Assembly (NCBI GenBank): GCA_022775385.1
Contig: JALFIV010000020.1
Location: 1 to 40,137 of the forward strand
Origin: Clostridiales bacterium
GTDB lineage: Bacteria > Bacillota > Clostridia > Oscillospirales > Butyricicoccaceae
Reading direction: 5' to 3'
DNA: 40,137 nt
Below are positions 30,529 to 38,430 of the stretch, piece after piece. How positions within the stretch are numbered: position 1 is the stretch's first letter; each line of letters starts with the position of its first letter. The notes under the pieces are model-generated. The model ran no database searches and was not told the origin of the DNA. It was given only the letters and a program-made list of their open reading frames with translations. The translations under genes and the position numbers were made by a program.

Positions 30529-31736
30529 ATTGTCTCCTCTCCTTCCAAAATGGTCTCCGTCTTTTCTTGTATCTGCGGTCCGCGGTTGATGATCGAAAGG
30601 ATCAGCAGAAGAACCGCCGGAACAAACAGCGTAAACATACCCAGCCGGATGCCGGTCACCTCGGCGACGCTGCCGACAATGGTCGGCGTGATGATGGAGC
30701 CGAAGCCCGAGATTGTAATGAACACACTCATTGCAAACGGGAAACGGGTGAATACATCGCCGGCGTTGGCAATTGCCGTGCCGTACATGCCGGAGAGAGC
30801 GAATCCCAGACCGGCGGTCGCAATCAGCATGGGCACCAGATTGCGGCTGAGCAGCAGCATCGCAAGGAATGCCAGAATACCGATGCTCATCACGCGGATC
30901 ATCGTCGTGGAGGACACCCGTCCGCCGATCACACTGCAGGCAAACCGTCCGATCAGAATGACACCCCACAGCAGGGAGGTGAGCAGCTGTGCCGCACTCT
31001 CCTGTACCACGCCGCTGTCGACAAAGTACGTGACCATCCATCCCATGAGCGTGCCCTCCACACAGAGGTAGAGGAACAGGATAAGGACGCTGATCCAGTA
31101 CAGCTTCTCCCGCAGGAAACCGAGCGAATGCCCACTCTCCCTCGGCTGTTCCCATGAGATGCTGTCCATCTTCATAAACGCCGAGCTGACGGTAGAGAAT
31201 GCGCCGAGAAGAATGACGATCAGCACCGCCGTGCGCCATCCGCTGTTCCCGTTTCGGGTGCACGCGAGCACAAGCACCGGCGAGATCACTGCACCGACCG
31301 CAAAAAAGCCCTGCAGGGCATTCAGCGGTGCGGGAGAACCCTCCGACAGCACACTCGCCGCCTGATTGCTGTAATTGGTCACGGCGCCGCATCCGATGCC
31401 GGTGAGCAGCATGCCGAAGATCAGCAGGTAGGGGTTGCCCGTGACCAGCGCGATGGCAAAGCCGATGAACGGTGTCGCATTCAGCCACAGCACCGACCGT
31501 TTGAGTCCGATCACCATCGGAATCAATCCTGCGAGCAGTCCCGCCGCCATGTTGCCGATCGAATGCGCCGAGATCATCAGGCCGCCGACCTGATAGCTCA
31601 GTCCGTACTCCTCCTTCATCATCGGAAGCACCGATCCGATGAGCAGGACGAAAATACCCTGTATCAAAAACAGAAAAAACAAATTGCCGACCATGTAGCG
31701 GTCTCTGCCGCTCAGTCTCTGAAAAAACTCCCTCAT
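30513..31736 (-). CDS. MFS transporter, copy 1
   Basis: Major facilitator of 407 residues with about twelve helices. It opens MREFFQRLSGRDRYMVGNLFFLFLIQGIFVLLIG and shows LNALQGFFAVGAVISPV and LSGMYGTAIANAGDVF, blocks shared with the second copy at 32405. The substrate is unknown; the fold is that of FucP/YfkF-like sugar or metabolite carriers. It lies between ybaK and the macro gene (33-base gap and 16-base overlap), so it is part of that operon. Ribosome binding site: AGAGAAG, moderate. Confidence 0.9.
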   Translation of the reverse strand: MREFFQRLSGRDRYMVGNLFFLFLIQGIFVLLIGSVLPMMKEEYGLSYQVGGLMISAHSIGNMAAGLLAGLIPMVIGLKRSVLWLNATPFIGFAIALVTGNPYLLIFGMLLTGIGCGAVTNYSNQAASVLSEGSPAPLNALQGFFAVGAVISPVLVLACTRNGNSGWRTAVLIVILLGAFSTVSSAFMKMDSISWEQPRESGHSLGFLREKLYWISVLILFLYLCVEGTLMGWMVTYFVDSGVVQESAAQLLTSLLWGVILIGRFACSVIGGRVSSTTMIRVMSIGILAFLAMLLLSRNLVPMLIATAGLGFALSGMYGTAIANAGDVFTRFPFAMSVFITISGFGSIITPTIVGSVAEVTGIRLGMFTLFVPAVLLLILSIINRGPQIQEKTETILEGEETICHLP

Positions 31737-31769
31737 CCCAATAATCTTCTCTCTTTTCGTTTCTCTGTG

Positions 31770-32270
31770 TTATTCGCTCTCCGTCACCGGTTCGTCGCTC
31801 TCGATGTCCGCAAACTTGCCGCGGATCAGATCTACCAGTGTCTGCGGTGCGAGTTCGACCTGTGTGCCGATCCGTCCGCCGGACACGATGATCGCATCGA
31901 GTCCCTGTGCACTGCTGCTGACCACCGTCGGGAACTGCTTTTTCATGCCGATCGGGCTGCATCCGCCGCGGATATAGCCCGTGATTTGATTGATCTCCTT
32001 GACATGGATCATCTGCACGGACTTCTCTCCGACTGACTTTGCCGCCCGCTTGAGATCCAGTTCTGCCGCGACCGGAATGACAAAGACAAAATAGCCGCCG
32101 CTCTTTCCGCGTGCGACCAGCGTCTTGTAGACGCGCTCCAGCGGCTGTCCCATCTTGTTCGCCACTGTGATGCCGTCGACCTTATCCCCCGGCTCATAGG
32201 TGTAAAACCGGTACGGCACCTTCGCGCGGTCCAGAATCCGCATTGCATTTGTCTTGACTTCCTTGCCCAT
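31770..32270 (-). CDS. ybaK: Cys-tRNA(Pro)/(Cys) deacylase YbaK/EbsC family
   Basis: A 166-residue trans-editing enzyme that removes cysteine misloaded on tRNA-Pro. It shows MGKEVKTNAMRILDRAKVPYRFYTY, DGITVANKMGQPLERVYKTLVA, the conserved VIPVAAELDLKRAAKS and the substrate-pocket block GYIRGGCSPIGMKKQFP. Full length for YbaK; the acidic tail DIESDEPVTESE is extra. ATG 32270 has GGAGG at 10-base spacing. First gene of the five-gene unit, with the promoter at 32308-32336. Confidence 0.95.
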   Translation of the reverse strand: MGKEVKTNAMRILDRAKVPYRFYTYEPGDKVDGITVANKMGQPLERVYKTLVARGKSGGYFVFVIPVAAELDLKRAAKSVGEKSVQMIHVKEINQITGYIRGGCSPIGMKKQFPTVVSSSAQGLDAIIVSGGRIGTQVELAPQTLVDLIRGKFADIESDEPVTESE

Positions 32271-32307
32271 TGTGACAACGCCTCCACAGTCCATGAATTT
32301 ATCTCTC

Positions 32308-32336
32308 AGTATACACAATTTCTCCGCACTTTTCCA
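32308..32336 (-). promoter_or_regulatory. Promoter of the ybaK operon
   Basis: Minus strand: TGGAAA (32331-32336), 17-bp spacer, TATACT (32308-32313). The 15 bases AATTGTGTATACTGA are identical to those at the araC promoter (34817-34845), with the same spacing. Confidence 0.65.
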
Positions 32337-32351
32337 CACCCAAAAGCAGAA

Positions 32352-32388
32352 AATCCCCGTGCTCCGCGCAATGCAGAACACAGGGATT
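32352..32388 (-). terminator. Terminator of MFS copy 2
   Basis: Minus strand: AATCCCTGTG / CACGGGGATT with a T-G pair, then TTTTCTGCTTTT; the plus strand has T6, so it may be bidirectional. Related in sequence to the terminator at 34865. Confidence 0.7.
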
Positions 32389-32404
32389 GTTTTTTCTATT
32401 GTTA

Positions 32405-33610
32405 TCAGTCGGCCGCAGGAACCGCTTCGCGGCACGCCACATCCCGCGGTCCTTTGTTCAGCAGTGCGAGCACGAGCAGAACCACCGCCGGAATCAGCAG
32501 GACTCCCATGCCGAACCGGATGCCGGTGCTCTCCGCAACGGCGCCGACAATCGACGGCGTGATGATCGAGCCGGGGTTGGTCAGCGTGATAAAGATGCTC
32601 ATCGCAAGCGGATACCGTCCGAACACATCGCCGGCGTTGGATACCGTCGTACCGTACATGCCCGAGAGCGACAGTCCCAGACCGATCGTGCCGATCAGCA
32701 TAGGAACAAGACTGCGGCTCATAACCAGAACCACAAGGAACACCACAATGCCGGTGCTCAGCATGCGGATCAGCTTCGCCGACGACATACGTCCGCCGAG
32801 CGCGCTGCATCCAAACCGTCCGAGCAGAATGACAATCCACAGCAGGGATGTCAGCAGCTGTGCGGAGCTCTCCTGTACGACACCGCTGTCGGTATAGTAG
32901 GTGACCATCCATCCCATGATAGATGCCTCGACACAAAGATAAAAGAACATGATGAAAATCGTGTGCCAGAACAGCTTCTCCTTCAAAAATCCGAAGGAAT
33001 TGCCAGAGCGCTCGGATTTCTCATACGAAATGCTGTCCATCTTCATAAAGCCCGACGTGATGATCGAGACAACGCCGAGCGCGATGACAACATAGAGTGC
33101 AGCGCGCCATCCGCTGTTTCCAAACAGCCGGCTGCAGATCAGCGCGAGGAACGGTGCGGTAACCGCACCGATGGCGAAAAATCCGTGCAGTGCGTTGAGC
33201 GGGGCGGACGAGCCGCCGGACAGTGCGCTCACCGCGTGGTTGTTGTAGTTGCTGACCGAGCCGCGTCCCAGTCCGGTGAGCAGGAGGGCAACGATCAGTA
33301 CATACGGATTGCCGGTCACGAGGGTAAGAGCAAATCCAATGAACGTCAGCGGATTGAGCACCATCAGTGAGCGCTTGAGTCCGATGGTCAGCGGAATCAG
33401 TCCCGCAAACAGTCCCGCCGCCATGTTGCCGACGGAGTGCGCCGAGATCAGAAAGCCGCTGATCTGATAGCTGAATCCGTATTCCTCCTTCATCATCGGA
33501 AGAATTGAGCCGATCAGAATGACAAAGATGCCCTGAATCAGATACAGGAAAAACAGGTTGCCGATCATATACTGATCGTTCCTGTTCAGGCTTTTGAAGA
33601 ATTGTTTCAC
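32405..33610 (-). CDS. MFS transporter, copy 2
   Basis: Major facilitator of 401 residues, a close paralogue of the MFS at 30513 throughout (shared IGSxLPMMKEEYG, GNSGWR, FMKMDSIS, SAQLLTSLLW, SGMYGT, NAGDVF). I place the start at GTG 33610, behind AAGGGA, because VKQFFKSLNRND then aligns with MREFFQRLSGRD of copy 1; an ATG at 33619 sits directly on the ribosome binding site. The promoter region has a GATAAT -10 but no good -35, as expected for activator dependence. The AraC regulator upstream is the likely activator. Substrate unknown. Confidence 0.88.
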   Translation of the reverse strand: MKQFFKSLNRNDQYMIGNLFFLYLIQGIFVILIGSILPMMKEEYGFSYQISGFLISAHSVGNMAAGLFAGLIPLTIGLKRSLMVLNPLTFIGFALTLVTGNPYVLIVALLLTGLGRGSVSNYNNHAVSALSGGSSAPLNALHGFFAIGAVTAPFLALICSRLFGNSGWRAALYVVIALGVVSIITSGFMKMDSISYEKSERSGNSFGFLKEKLFWHTIFIMFFYLCVEASIMGWMVTYYTDSGVVQESSAQLLTSLLWIVILLGRFGCSALGGRMSSAKLIRMLSTGIVVFLVVLVMSRSLVPMLIGTIGLGLSLSGMYGTTVSNAGDVFGRYPLAMSIFITLTNPGSIITPSIVGAVAESTGIRFGMGVLLIPAVVLLVLALLNKGPRDVACREAVPAAD

Positions 33611-33877
33611 CGAATTCATTCCCTTCTGGTTTTCTGTCCCTATTATCGCGCAGAATGATGGTTTTTTCTTTCACAATCCAGCTGAAATCTTCTTCGGATT
33701 TATTTTCTTTTCATCAAATTTTCATGCGCTTTTAACGCGACTCTTGTTTTGAAATTCGGTTATTTCAGCAAATTTCCCCGTGTTCCCTTCACAGTTTCTT
33801 TTATCGTTCCCCTTTTCTGTTTCCCTTGGCTTGTGAAAAATTTTTTAATATTTTTGCACACATCTGCTGTATCCCAC
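33611..33877. other. AT-rich intergenic region upstream of MFS copy 2
   Basis: 267 bases, much more AT-rich than the genes around it. It holds a possible -10 GATAAT on the minus strand near 33645 and the small inverted GCGTTAAAAGCGC. No ORF with a ribosome binding site is seen. Probably the AraC-controlled promoter region. Confidence 0.4.
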
Positions 33878-34780
33878 TCATTCTTCTCCGTCCGGCTTTC
33901 TTTCCTCCTCCGGATTCGGGATACCGCCGCGCTGGTAGTTTTTGCGGAATCGGCTGGGTGAGATGCCGACATACCGGCTGAACCGCTGGTTGAAATGGCT
34001 CTGCGAGTCGTATCCCACCATCTGCGCGATGCGCGTGATGGAGTAGTCGGTCGAAATCAGCAGTGTCTGTGCCTCTCCGATCCGCCGGCGCAGGACATAC
34101 TGCATCGGCGAGTAGCCCAGCATCCTTTTAAATTCGTGCGAGACATACGATTCGCTCAGATGGAGTGCCGCACTGATGCGTTTCAGCGTGAGCGGCTCGC
34201 GGAAATGCCCGTCGATATAGGACTTGATCACCTGTCCCATCAGATATTCGTTTTGTGTCTGCCCGTTCGGCTGTTCCGCATGGATGACCCGCCAGATGAT
34301 CTCGAGCAGCGCCTGTGTATCGTACTGCATCACACACGAGCTCCAGACGCCGCCGTGCTCCATCTCACGCAGCATATCCTGACACAGCTGCAGAATCCGG
34401 TCAAATCCGTCCGTGACATGCAGCACGGGACTGGCATCATCCGGAATCAACGCATTCGGACGCAGCCCCGGAACGCGAATATCCCCAATGGCAAAGAAAT
34501 AGCTGCCAATCTGATTGTGCAGGCCGGACAGCTCATCATGCACCGCATGGCTGTTGTAAATCAGGATATCTCCCGGCTGAATGAGCTGTTTTTTGTTCTG
34601 AATCAGATATTCGCTTGTGCCGCTGTAAATAATGCTGATTTCCACATGATCCTCATGGGCATGGAGGATGCGGGGATAGCTGCTGATCTGCGGCGTGATG
34701 TTTCCCAGATAATACAGCTTCGGGCTGGTCTCGGAGCGAAATGCCGGAACATATTGATCTTTGATAAAATACTGAACCAT
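33878..34780 (-). CDS. AraC family transcriptional regulator
   Basis: A 300-residue regulator. An N-terminal cupin-type sensor domain (about 40-110: ILHAHEDHVEISIIYSGTSEYLIQ, PGDILIYNSHAVHDEL) is followed by the AraC double HTH at about 195-285 (LTLKRISAALHLSESYVSHEFKRMLG and ITRIAQMVGYDSQSHFNQRFSRYVGISPSRFRK). It likely binds a small sugar or metabolite and activates the MFS gene downstream on the same strand. ATG 34780 is chosen for AAAGGGGAG 6 bases upstream; the longer frame has no ribosome binding site and runs through the promoter. Confidence 0.92.
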   Translation of the reverse strand: MVQYFIKDQYVPAFRSETSPKLYYLGNITPQISSYPRILHAHEDHVEISIIYSGTSEYLIQNKKQLIQPGDILIYNSHAVHDELSGLHNQIGSYFFAIGDIRVPGLRPNALIPDDASPVLHVTDGFDRILQLCQDMLREMEHGGVWSSCVMQYDTQALLEIIWRVIHAEQPNGQTQNEYLMGQVIKSYIDGHFREPLTLKRISAALHLSESYVSHEFKRMLGYSPMQYVLRRRIGEAQTLLISTDYSITRIAQMVGYDSQSHFNQRFSRYVGISPSRFRKNYQRGGIPNPEEERKPDGEE

Positions 34781-34816
34781 CCGCCACTCCCCTTTCTGCC
34801 GTATGATTTTGATTTC

Positions 34817-34845
34817 AGTATACACAATTCTGTTCCCGTTTTCCA
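34817..34845 (-). promoter_or_regulatory. Promoter of the araC-type gene
   Basis: Minus strand: TGGAAA (34840-34845), 17-bp spacer, TATACT (34817-34822), same form as the ybaK promoter. Confidence 0.65.
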
Positions 34846-34864
34846 GCGCGCAAAACAGAGAAAT

Positions 34865-34899
34865 ATCCCCGCGTTCCGCAAGACACAGAACACGGGGAT
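34865..34899 (-). terminator. Terminator of the feo operon
   Basis: Minus strand: ATCCCCG-T-GTTC / GAAC-G-CGGGGAT hairpin, followed by ATTTCTCTGTTTT. It lies 19 bases after the Cys-rich peptide stop. Confidence 0.7.
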
Positions 34900-34917
34900 G
34901 GTATCCGATTACAGGGG

Positions 34918-35058
34918 TCAATGGCAATGACTGCAGTGCGAGCAGTTTCCGTCACAGCCGTCGATGCTCTTGCCCTGCTTGACATTGCGCACCATACGCC
35001 GGATGTTGAGGATCAGCGCCACTGCAATGATTGCTCCGACAACGACTGTTGCAACCAT
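34918..35058 (-). CDS. FeoB-associated Cys-rich membrane protein
   Basis: A 46-residue peptide: one N-terminal helix (VATVVVGAIIAVALILNI), a basic stretch RRMVRNVKQGK, then a C-terminal metal-binding tail CDGNCSHCSHCH with cysteines as C-x3-C-x2-C-x2-C and two histidines. This is the pattern of the FeoB_associated family, found next to feoB in clostridia and Bacteroides, thought to help ferrous iron transport. AAAGGAGGG precedes ATG 35058. Last gene of the feo operon. Iron binding by the tail is inferred. Confidence 0.9.
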   Translation of the reverse strand: MVATVVVGAIIAVALILNIRRMVRNVKQGKSIDGCDGNCSHCSHCH

Positions 35059-35090
35059 ACCAAAATCCCTCCTTTATTTCACGAAACAGG

Positions 35091-35201
35091 TCAGTCTTTT
35101 TTGAAAAATCCGAAGATCGTGCGCACCGCCAGAATCATCAGCACCAGCAGGATGAGCAGAATGACCACATCCACGGTGTTGACCGTCAGATTCACTGTCA
35201 T
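35091..35201 (-). CDS. 36-residue single-helix membrane peptide downstream of feoB
   Basis: A tiny frame reading MTVNLTVNTVDVVILLILLV, then LMILAVRTIFGFFKKD: one long transmembrane helix, no cysteines, and a basic C-terminus. The ATG lies 3 bases after the feoB stop, with GGGAG in the end of feoB, so it is translationally coupled. The stop is 32 bases before the Cys-rich peptide gene. It resembles in size the FeoC or small Feo subunits of other systems but I cannot assign it. Confidence 0.65.
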   Translation of the reverse strand: MTVNLTVNTVDVVILLILLVLMILAVRTIFGFFKKD

Positions 35202-35204
35202 CGA

Positions 35205-37355
35205 TTATACTCCCGCGCCGACCGGAACAGCATCCGCCGACCGCTTCTTGTTCGGGTCCGGACGAAGCAGCAGGAACAGGAATACGATCAGGACGATGAT
35301 TGCCGCGACGGTGCCGATGCCGAAGCTCAGCTCTCCGGTGAACAGTCCGCCGAACTGATAGACCATCAGGGTCAGGCAGTACGCGAATACATTCTGAAAA
35401 ATCAATGCGAATGCGACGCCCTTCTTGGACTTCATCTCACGCGCCAGCGTCGAAATTGCCGCGAGGCACGGGGAGTCAAACAGGTTGAAGAACAGGAAGG
35501 AGATTGCCGCGATCGAGGTCGGGAAGAATGCTGCAAACGCGTCGTGCATACTCATCGCATACTCCTCTACCTCGCCGAGACCGGCAAGCACACCCATGGT
35601 GGAGACGATACCCTCCTTGGCGACGAAGCCGGACAGGGAGGATGCAACCGCCTGCCAGGTGCCGAAGCCGAGCGGTGCGAAAATCCACGCGACCAGTCCG
35701 CCGATGTCGGACAGGAAGCAGTTCTCCGTGTCAACCATACCGAACGCACCGTCCTGAATGCCGAACGAGCCGAGGAACCACATAACCGCACAGCAGACGA
35801 ACAGAACGGTTCCTGCCTTCTTGAGGAATGCCCAGACACGCTCCCACACGTGCAGGAGAACGGTCTTGACACCCGGGACGTGGTACTGCGGCAGCTCCAT
35901 GACAAACGGAGCCGGATCTCCGGCAAACAGCTTCATCTTCTTGAGCATGATGCAGGAAACAATGACGGATGCAATGCCGGCGAAGTACATCACCGGAGCA
36001 ACCCACCATGCGCCGCCGATCAGGAAACCGGCGATCAGCGCGATAACCGGCAGCTTTGCGCCGCACGGGATAAAGGTCGTGGTAATCATGGTCATCCGGC
36101 GGTCCTTCTCGTTCTCAATCGTGCGGGTACCCATGATGCCCGGTACGCCGCAGCCCGAGGAGATCAGGAACGGGATAAACGATTTGCCGGACAGGCCGAA
36201 CCGGCGGAAAATCCGGTCCATAATGAAGGCGACACGCGCCATGTATCCGCAGTCCTCCAGAATGGTGAGGAACAGGAATACGATTGCCATCTGCGGGGCA
36301 AATCCGATCGGTGCTGCGACACCACCAATGATACCATCAACAACCAGAGAAATCAACCAATCCGCCGCGCCGACGCCGACCAGCAGGCTCTCCACACCCG
36401 GCTGAATCCACTCGCCGAACAGCGTGTCATTCGTCCAGTCGGTGACTACGGTTCCCAATGTGGACACCGAGATGTAATAAACCAAAAACATGACTGCGGC
36501 GAAAATCGGCAGTGCAAGCACACGGTTGGTCACAATGCGGTCGATCTTGTCCGAGGTGCTCAGACCGGTCGCCTTCTTCCTGACGCATTTTGCAATCAGC
36601 TTGCCGATATAGTCATATCGTCCGTTGGTGATCAGGGACTCCGAATCGTCGTCCAGTGCGGTCTCCGCCGCCGCGATGATCGGCTCGAGCTTGTCGCTGT
36701 CCAGATTGTACTGGGAGAGAATCTCCTCGTCGCGCTCAAACACCTTGACCGCGAACCAGCGCAGACTGCGAACCGGAACCGCGCCGCGGATCTCCTCCGT
36801 GATGGCATCCAGCGCCTGCTCAACCGGCTTTGCAAACCGGTACGACAGCGCTGCCGCCTTGCCGCTCTCCGCCGCCGAAACCGCCTGACGGGTCAGCTCC
36901 TTCAGATTCTCCCCCTTGAGTGCCGAGATTTCCACCACCGGACAGCCCAGCTCCGCGGACAGCTTTTTGGTGTCAATCCGGTCTCCCCGCTTGCGGACGA
37001 TGTCCATCATATTGAGTGCGACGACCACCGGCAGTCCCATCTCGACGACCTGCGTGGTCAGATAGAGATTTCGCTCGATATTGGAGGCGTCTACGATGTT
37101 GATAACCGCATCCGGATTCTCCTCCGTGATGTATTTGCGGGTGACTACTTCTTCCAGTGTGTACGGCGAGAGCGAGTAGATACCCGGAAGATCGGTAAGG
37201 ATCACCTCCTTATCGTCCTTGAGCCGTCCCTCTTTCTTCTCCACGGTGACACCCGGCCAGTTTCCGACGTATTGGTTGGAACCGGTCAGCGCATTAAACA
37301 GTGTCGTCTTGCCGCAGTTTGGATTTCCGGCAAGGGCAATTTTGTATTCTGCCAT
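35205..37355 (-). CDS. feoB: Ferrous iron transport protein B (FeoB)
   Basis: Inner-membrane Fe2+ transporter of 716 residues. N-terminal G domain: G1 AGNPNCGKTT (9-18), G2 region NWPGVTVEKKEG, G3 DLPGIYS, G4 NMMD, G5 near EISALKG. The membrane part has two Gate domains; the signature SSGCGVPGIMGTRTI and TTTFIPCGAKLPVIALIAG are intact. ATG 37355 follows GAGGGACAACG; a longer frame exists but runs into the feoA region. It follows two feoA genes, and two small membrane peptides follow it. Iron control is implied by the boxes at 38045-38195. Confidence 0.97.
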   Translation of the reverse strand: MAEYKIALAGNPNCGKTTLFNALTGSNQYVGNWPGVTVEKKEGRLKDDKEVILTDLPGIYSLSPYTLEEVVTRKYITEENPDAVINIVDASNIERNLYLTTQVVEMGLPVVVALNMMDIVRKRGDRIDTKKLSAELGCPVVEISALKGENLKELTRQAVSAAESGKAAALSYRFAKPVEQALDAITEEIRGAVPVRSLRWFAVKVFERDEEILSQYNLDSDKLEPIIAAAETALDDDSESLITNGRYDYIGKLIAKCVRKKATGLSTSDKIDRIVTNRVLALPIFAAVMFLVYYISVSTLGTVVTDWTNDTLFGEWIQPGVESLLVGVGAADWLISLVVDGIIGGVAAPIGFAPQMAIVFLFLTILEDCGYMARVAFIMDRIFRRFGLSGKSFIPFLISSGCGVPGIMGTRTIENEKDRRMTMITTTFIPCGAKLPVIALIAGFLIGGAWWVAPVMYFAGIASVIVSCIMLKKMKLFAGDPAPFVMELPQYHVPGVKTVLLHVWERVWAFLKKAGTVLFVCCAVMWFLGSFGIQDGAFGMVDTENCFLSDIGGLVAWIFAPLGFGTWQAVASSLSGFVAKEGIVSTMGVLAGLGEVEEYAMSMHDAFAAFFPTSIAAISFLFFNLFDSPCLAAISTLAREMKSKKGVAFALIFQNVFAYCLTLMVYQFGGLFTGELSFGIGTVAAIIVLIVFLFLLLRPDPNKKRSADAVPVGAGV

Positions 37356-37428
37356 TCGTTGTCCCTCTTTCTTGTTGGATTGGAATTGTATGTTTGTTTC
37401 CGCTAACTTAAATACAGCATTTCCTCTG

Positions 37429-37650
37429 TCACCGAACTTCAATCCGCTCCGCTTCGCTGCGGCGGATGGACAGCTCATAGCCGCGGACAGTCACTTCAAT
37501 CGGATCTCCGAGCGGCGCAACTTTGCGTATGGTAACTTCCGTCCCTTTGGTGATGCCCATGTCCATCATTCTGCGGCGCAGTGCGCCCGCACCGGTGATC
37601 TTTGCCACAACCACCGTCTCACCGACGGCGCATTCACGCAGTGTTTTCAT
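37429..37650 (-). CDS. feoA: FeoA domain protein (second in operon)
   Basis: A 73-residue SH3-fold protein: MKTLRECAVGETVVVAKITGAGALRRRMMDMGITKGTEVTI, ending in DPIEVTVRGYELSIRRSEAERIEV. This is the standard FeoA layout. It probably stimulates the FeoB G domain in the cytoplasm. ATG 37650 follows GAGGAGAAA. A TTAGCGGAAAC stretch in the 73-base gap before feoB resembles one half of the iron boxes upstream. Confidence 0.95.
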   Translation of the reverse strand: MKTLRECAVGETVVVAKITGAGALRRRMMDMGITKGTEVTIRKVAPLGDPIEVTVRGYELSIRRSEAERIEVR

Positions 37651-37750
37651 ACTTTTTTCTCCTCTCCGCGGCGCTCTTTCCAAACGTCAGAGTCCGCTGT
37701 GATGTATTATCTTATCCCTCTCAGGAAAATGATCGATGCTGCAGTGCCGT

Positions 37751-38029
37751 TCACCGCACAAGAATTCTGGATGCCATCGCGCGGCTGACCGCAACTCTGG
37801 CGCCCTTGACCGCGACTATCAGATTTCCGCCGAATTCACTGATAATCTGCACGGATTCCTGCTCGATAAATCCCATATTGTTCAGAAAGCGGCGGATTTC
37901 ATCCTTTCCGCGGATACAGCAGATTGTCCGCGTCTCCCCCTGTCCCGCCATTGTCAGCGGCATTGTGCCGGATACCGGCATAGGGGTTTTCGCGCTGTAA
38001 TTTCGTGTCATAGTTTGTGCTCCTACCAT
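37751..38029 (-). CDS. FeoA domain protein (first in operon)
   Basis: A 92-residue protein with an FeoA-like core (LNNMGFIEQESVQIISEFGGNLIVAVKGARVAVSRAMASRILV) and a longer N-terminus (TMPLTMAGQGETRTICCIRGKDEIRRF) including a CC pair. Two feoA genes before feoB are common in clostridia; the divergence suggests different partners. ATG 38029 (GGAGGG upstream) and ATG 38011 (AGGAG upstream) are both plausible; I give the longer form. First gene after the leader. Confidence 0.9.
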   Translation of the reverse strand: MVGAQTMTRNYSAKTPMPVSGTMPLTMAGQGETRTICCIRGKDEIRRFLNNMGFIEQESVQIISEFGGNLIVAVKGARVAVSRAMASRILVR

Positions 38030-38044
38030 ACGAGATCCCTCCTT

Positions 38045-38060
38045 AGTTAGACTTACCTAA
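38045..38060 (-). promoter_or_regulatory. DtxR/IdeR-like iron box 3 (feo leader)
   Basis: Minus strand: TTAGGTAAGTCTAACT, close to the IdeR/DtxR box TTAGGTTAGSCTAACC. It lies between the leader hairpin and the feoA ribosome binding site, in the transcribed region. Confidence 0.5.
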
Positions 38061-38072
38061 CTCGCTGTGGTG

Positions 38073-38104
38073 AAAAAAGCGGGTCGGAATCCGTTCCGCA
38101 CCGC
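38073..38104 (-). terminator. Terminator-like hairpin in the feo leader
   Basis: Minus strand: GCGG-tg-CGGAA / TTCCG-ac-CCGC, then TTTTTT. It starts only about 30 bases after the expected transcription start and precedes the first feoA, so it would act as an attenuator. Confidence 0.7.
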
Positions 38105-38106
38105 AT

Positions 38107-38122
38107 AATTAGTTTTCGCTAA
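38107..38122 (-). promoter_or_regulatory. DtxR/IdeR-like iron box 2
   Basis: Minus strand: TTAGCGAAAACTAATT, just downstream of the transcription start. It shares the pattern TTAGNNAANNYTAAYT with boxes 1 and 3. Confidence 0.5.
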
Positions 38123-38138
38123 TCTTTTCTCTGCTCCT

Positions 38139-38168
38139 AGTATATCCGCTGTTCCCCGTTTGTGTCAA
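38139..38168 (-). promoter_or_regulatory. Promoter of the feoAAB operon
   Basis: Minus strand: TTGACA (38163-38168), 18-bp spacer, TATACT (38139-38144), flanked by iron boxes 1 and 2. Confidence 0.85.
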
Positions 38169-38179
38169 TGCTTTTTTCA

Positions 38180-38195
38180 AGTTAACTTTTGCTAA
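38180..38195 (-). promoter_or_regulatory. DtxR/IdeR-like iron box 1
   Basis: Minus strand: TTAGCAAAAGTTAACT, 11 bases upstream of the -35. Confidence 0.5.
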
Positions 38196-38430
38196 TATTT
38201 TTATCTCGACTTGGTTCAGTTTTATGAAAGATGTCCTACAGTGTGTCGGACAGAGGCAGACGCACCAGCACACATCCCCGGATACTCCTCTTGGATATCA
38301 GAGACCAAAATCGTATGAACCTGCTTAAACATCCACCCCAGTTCCCGCTCCGACCTCTTCCAAAAACGTCATTTTTTACTCAAATTTTACCTGTATCAGT
38401 GAGTTTTCTTGCGATTTTTTCATTTTTTCT
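38196..38430. other. Intergenic region between feo and carD
   Basis: 235 bases with no ORF that has a ribosome binding site (a frame on the plus strand from 38231 lacks one) and no RNA family I recognise. The sequence becomes T-rich toward carD. Confidence 0.5.

Noticed and set aside
30061-31962. Single large minus-strand protein covering the macro gene and running into the MFS region
   Set aside because: Only the last 155 codons (from ATG 30528, with a ribosome binding site) encode the macro domain; upstream the frame is an out-of-frame reading of the MFS gene.
31770-32936. YbaK with a long N-terminal extension
   Set aside because: The extension is an out-of-frame reading of MFS copy 2 and its terminator. 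The conserved protein starts at ATG 32270 with its own ribosome binding site.
35031-37406. Long plus-strand frame opposite feoB
   Set aside because: Shadow of feoB; composition is Arg/Gln/Asp-rich and it lacks a ribosome binding site.
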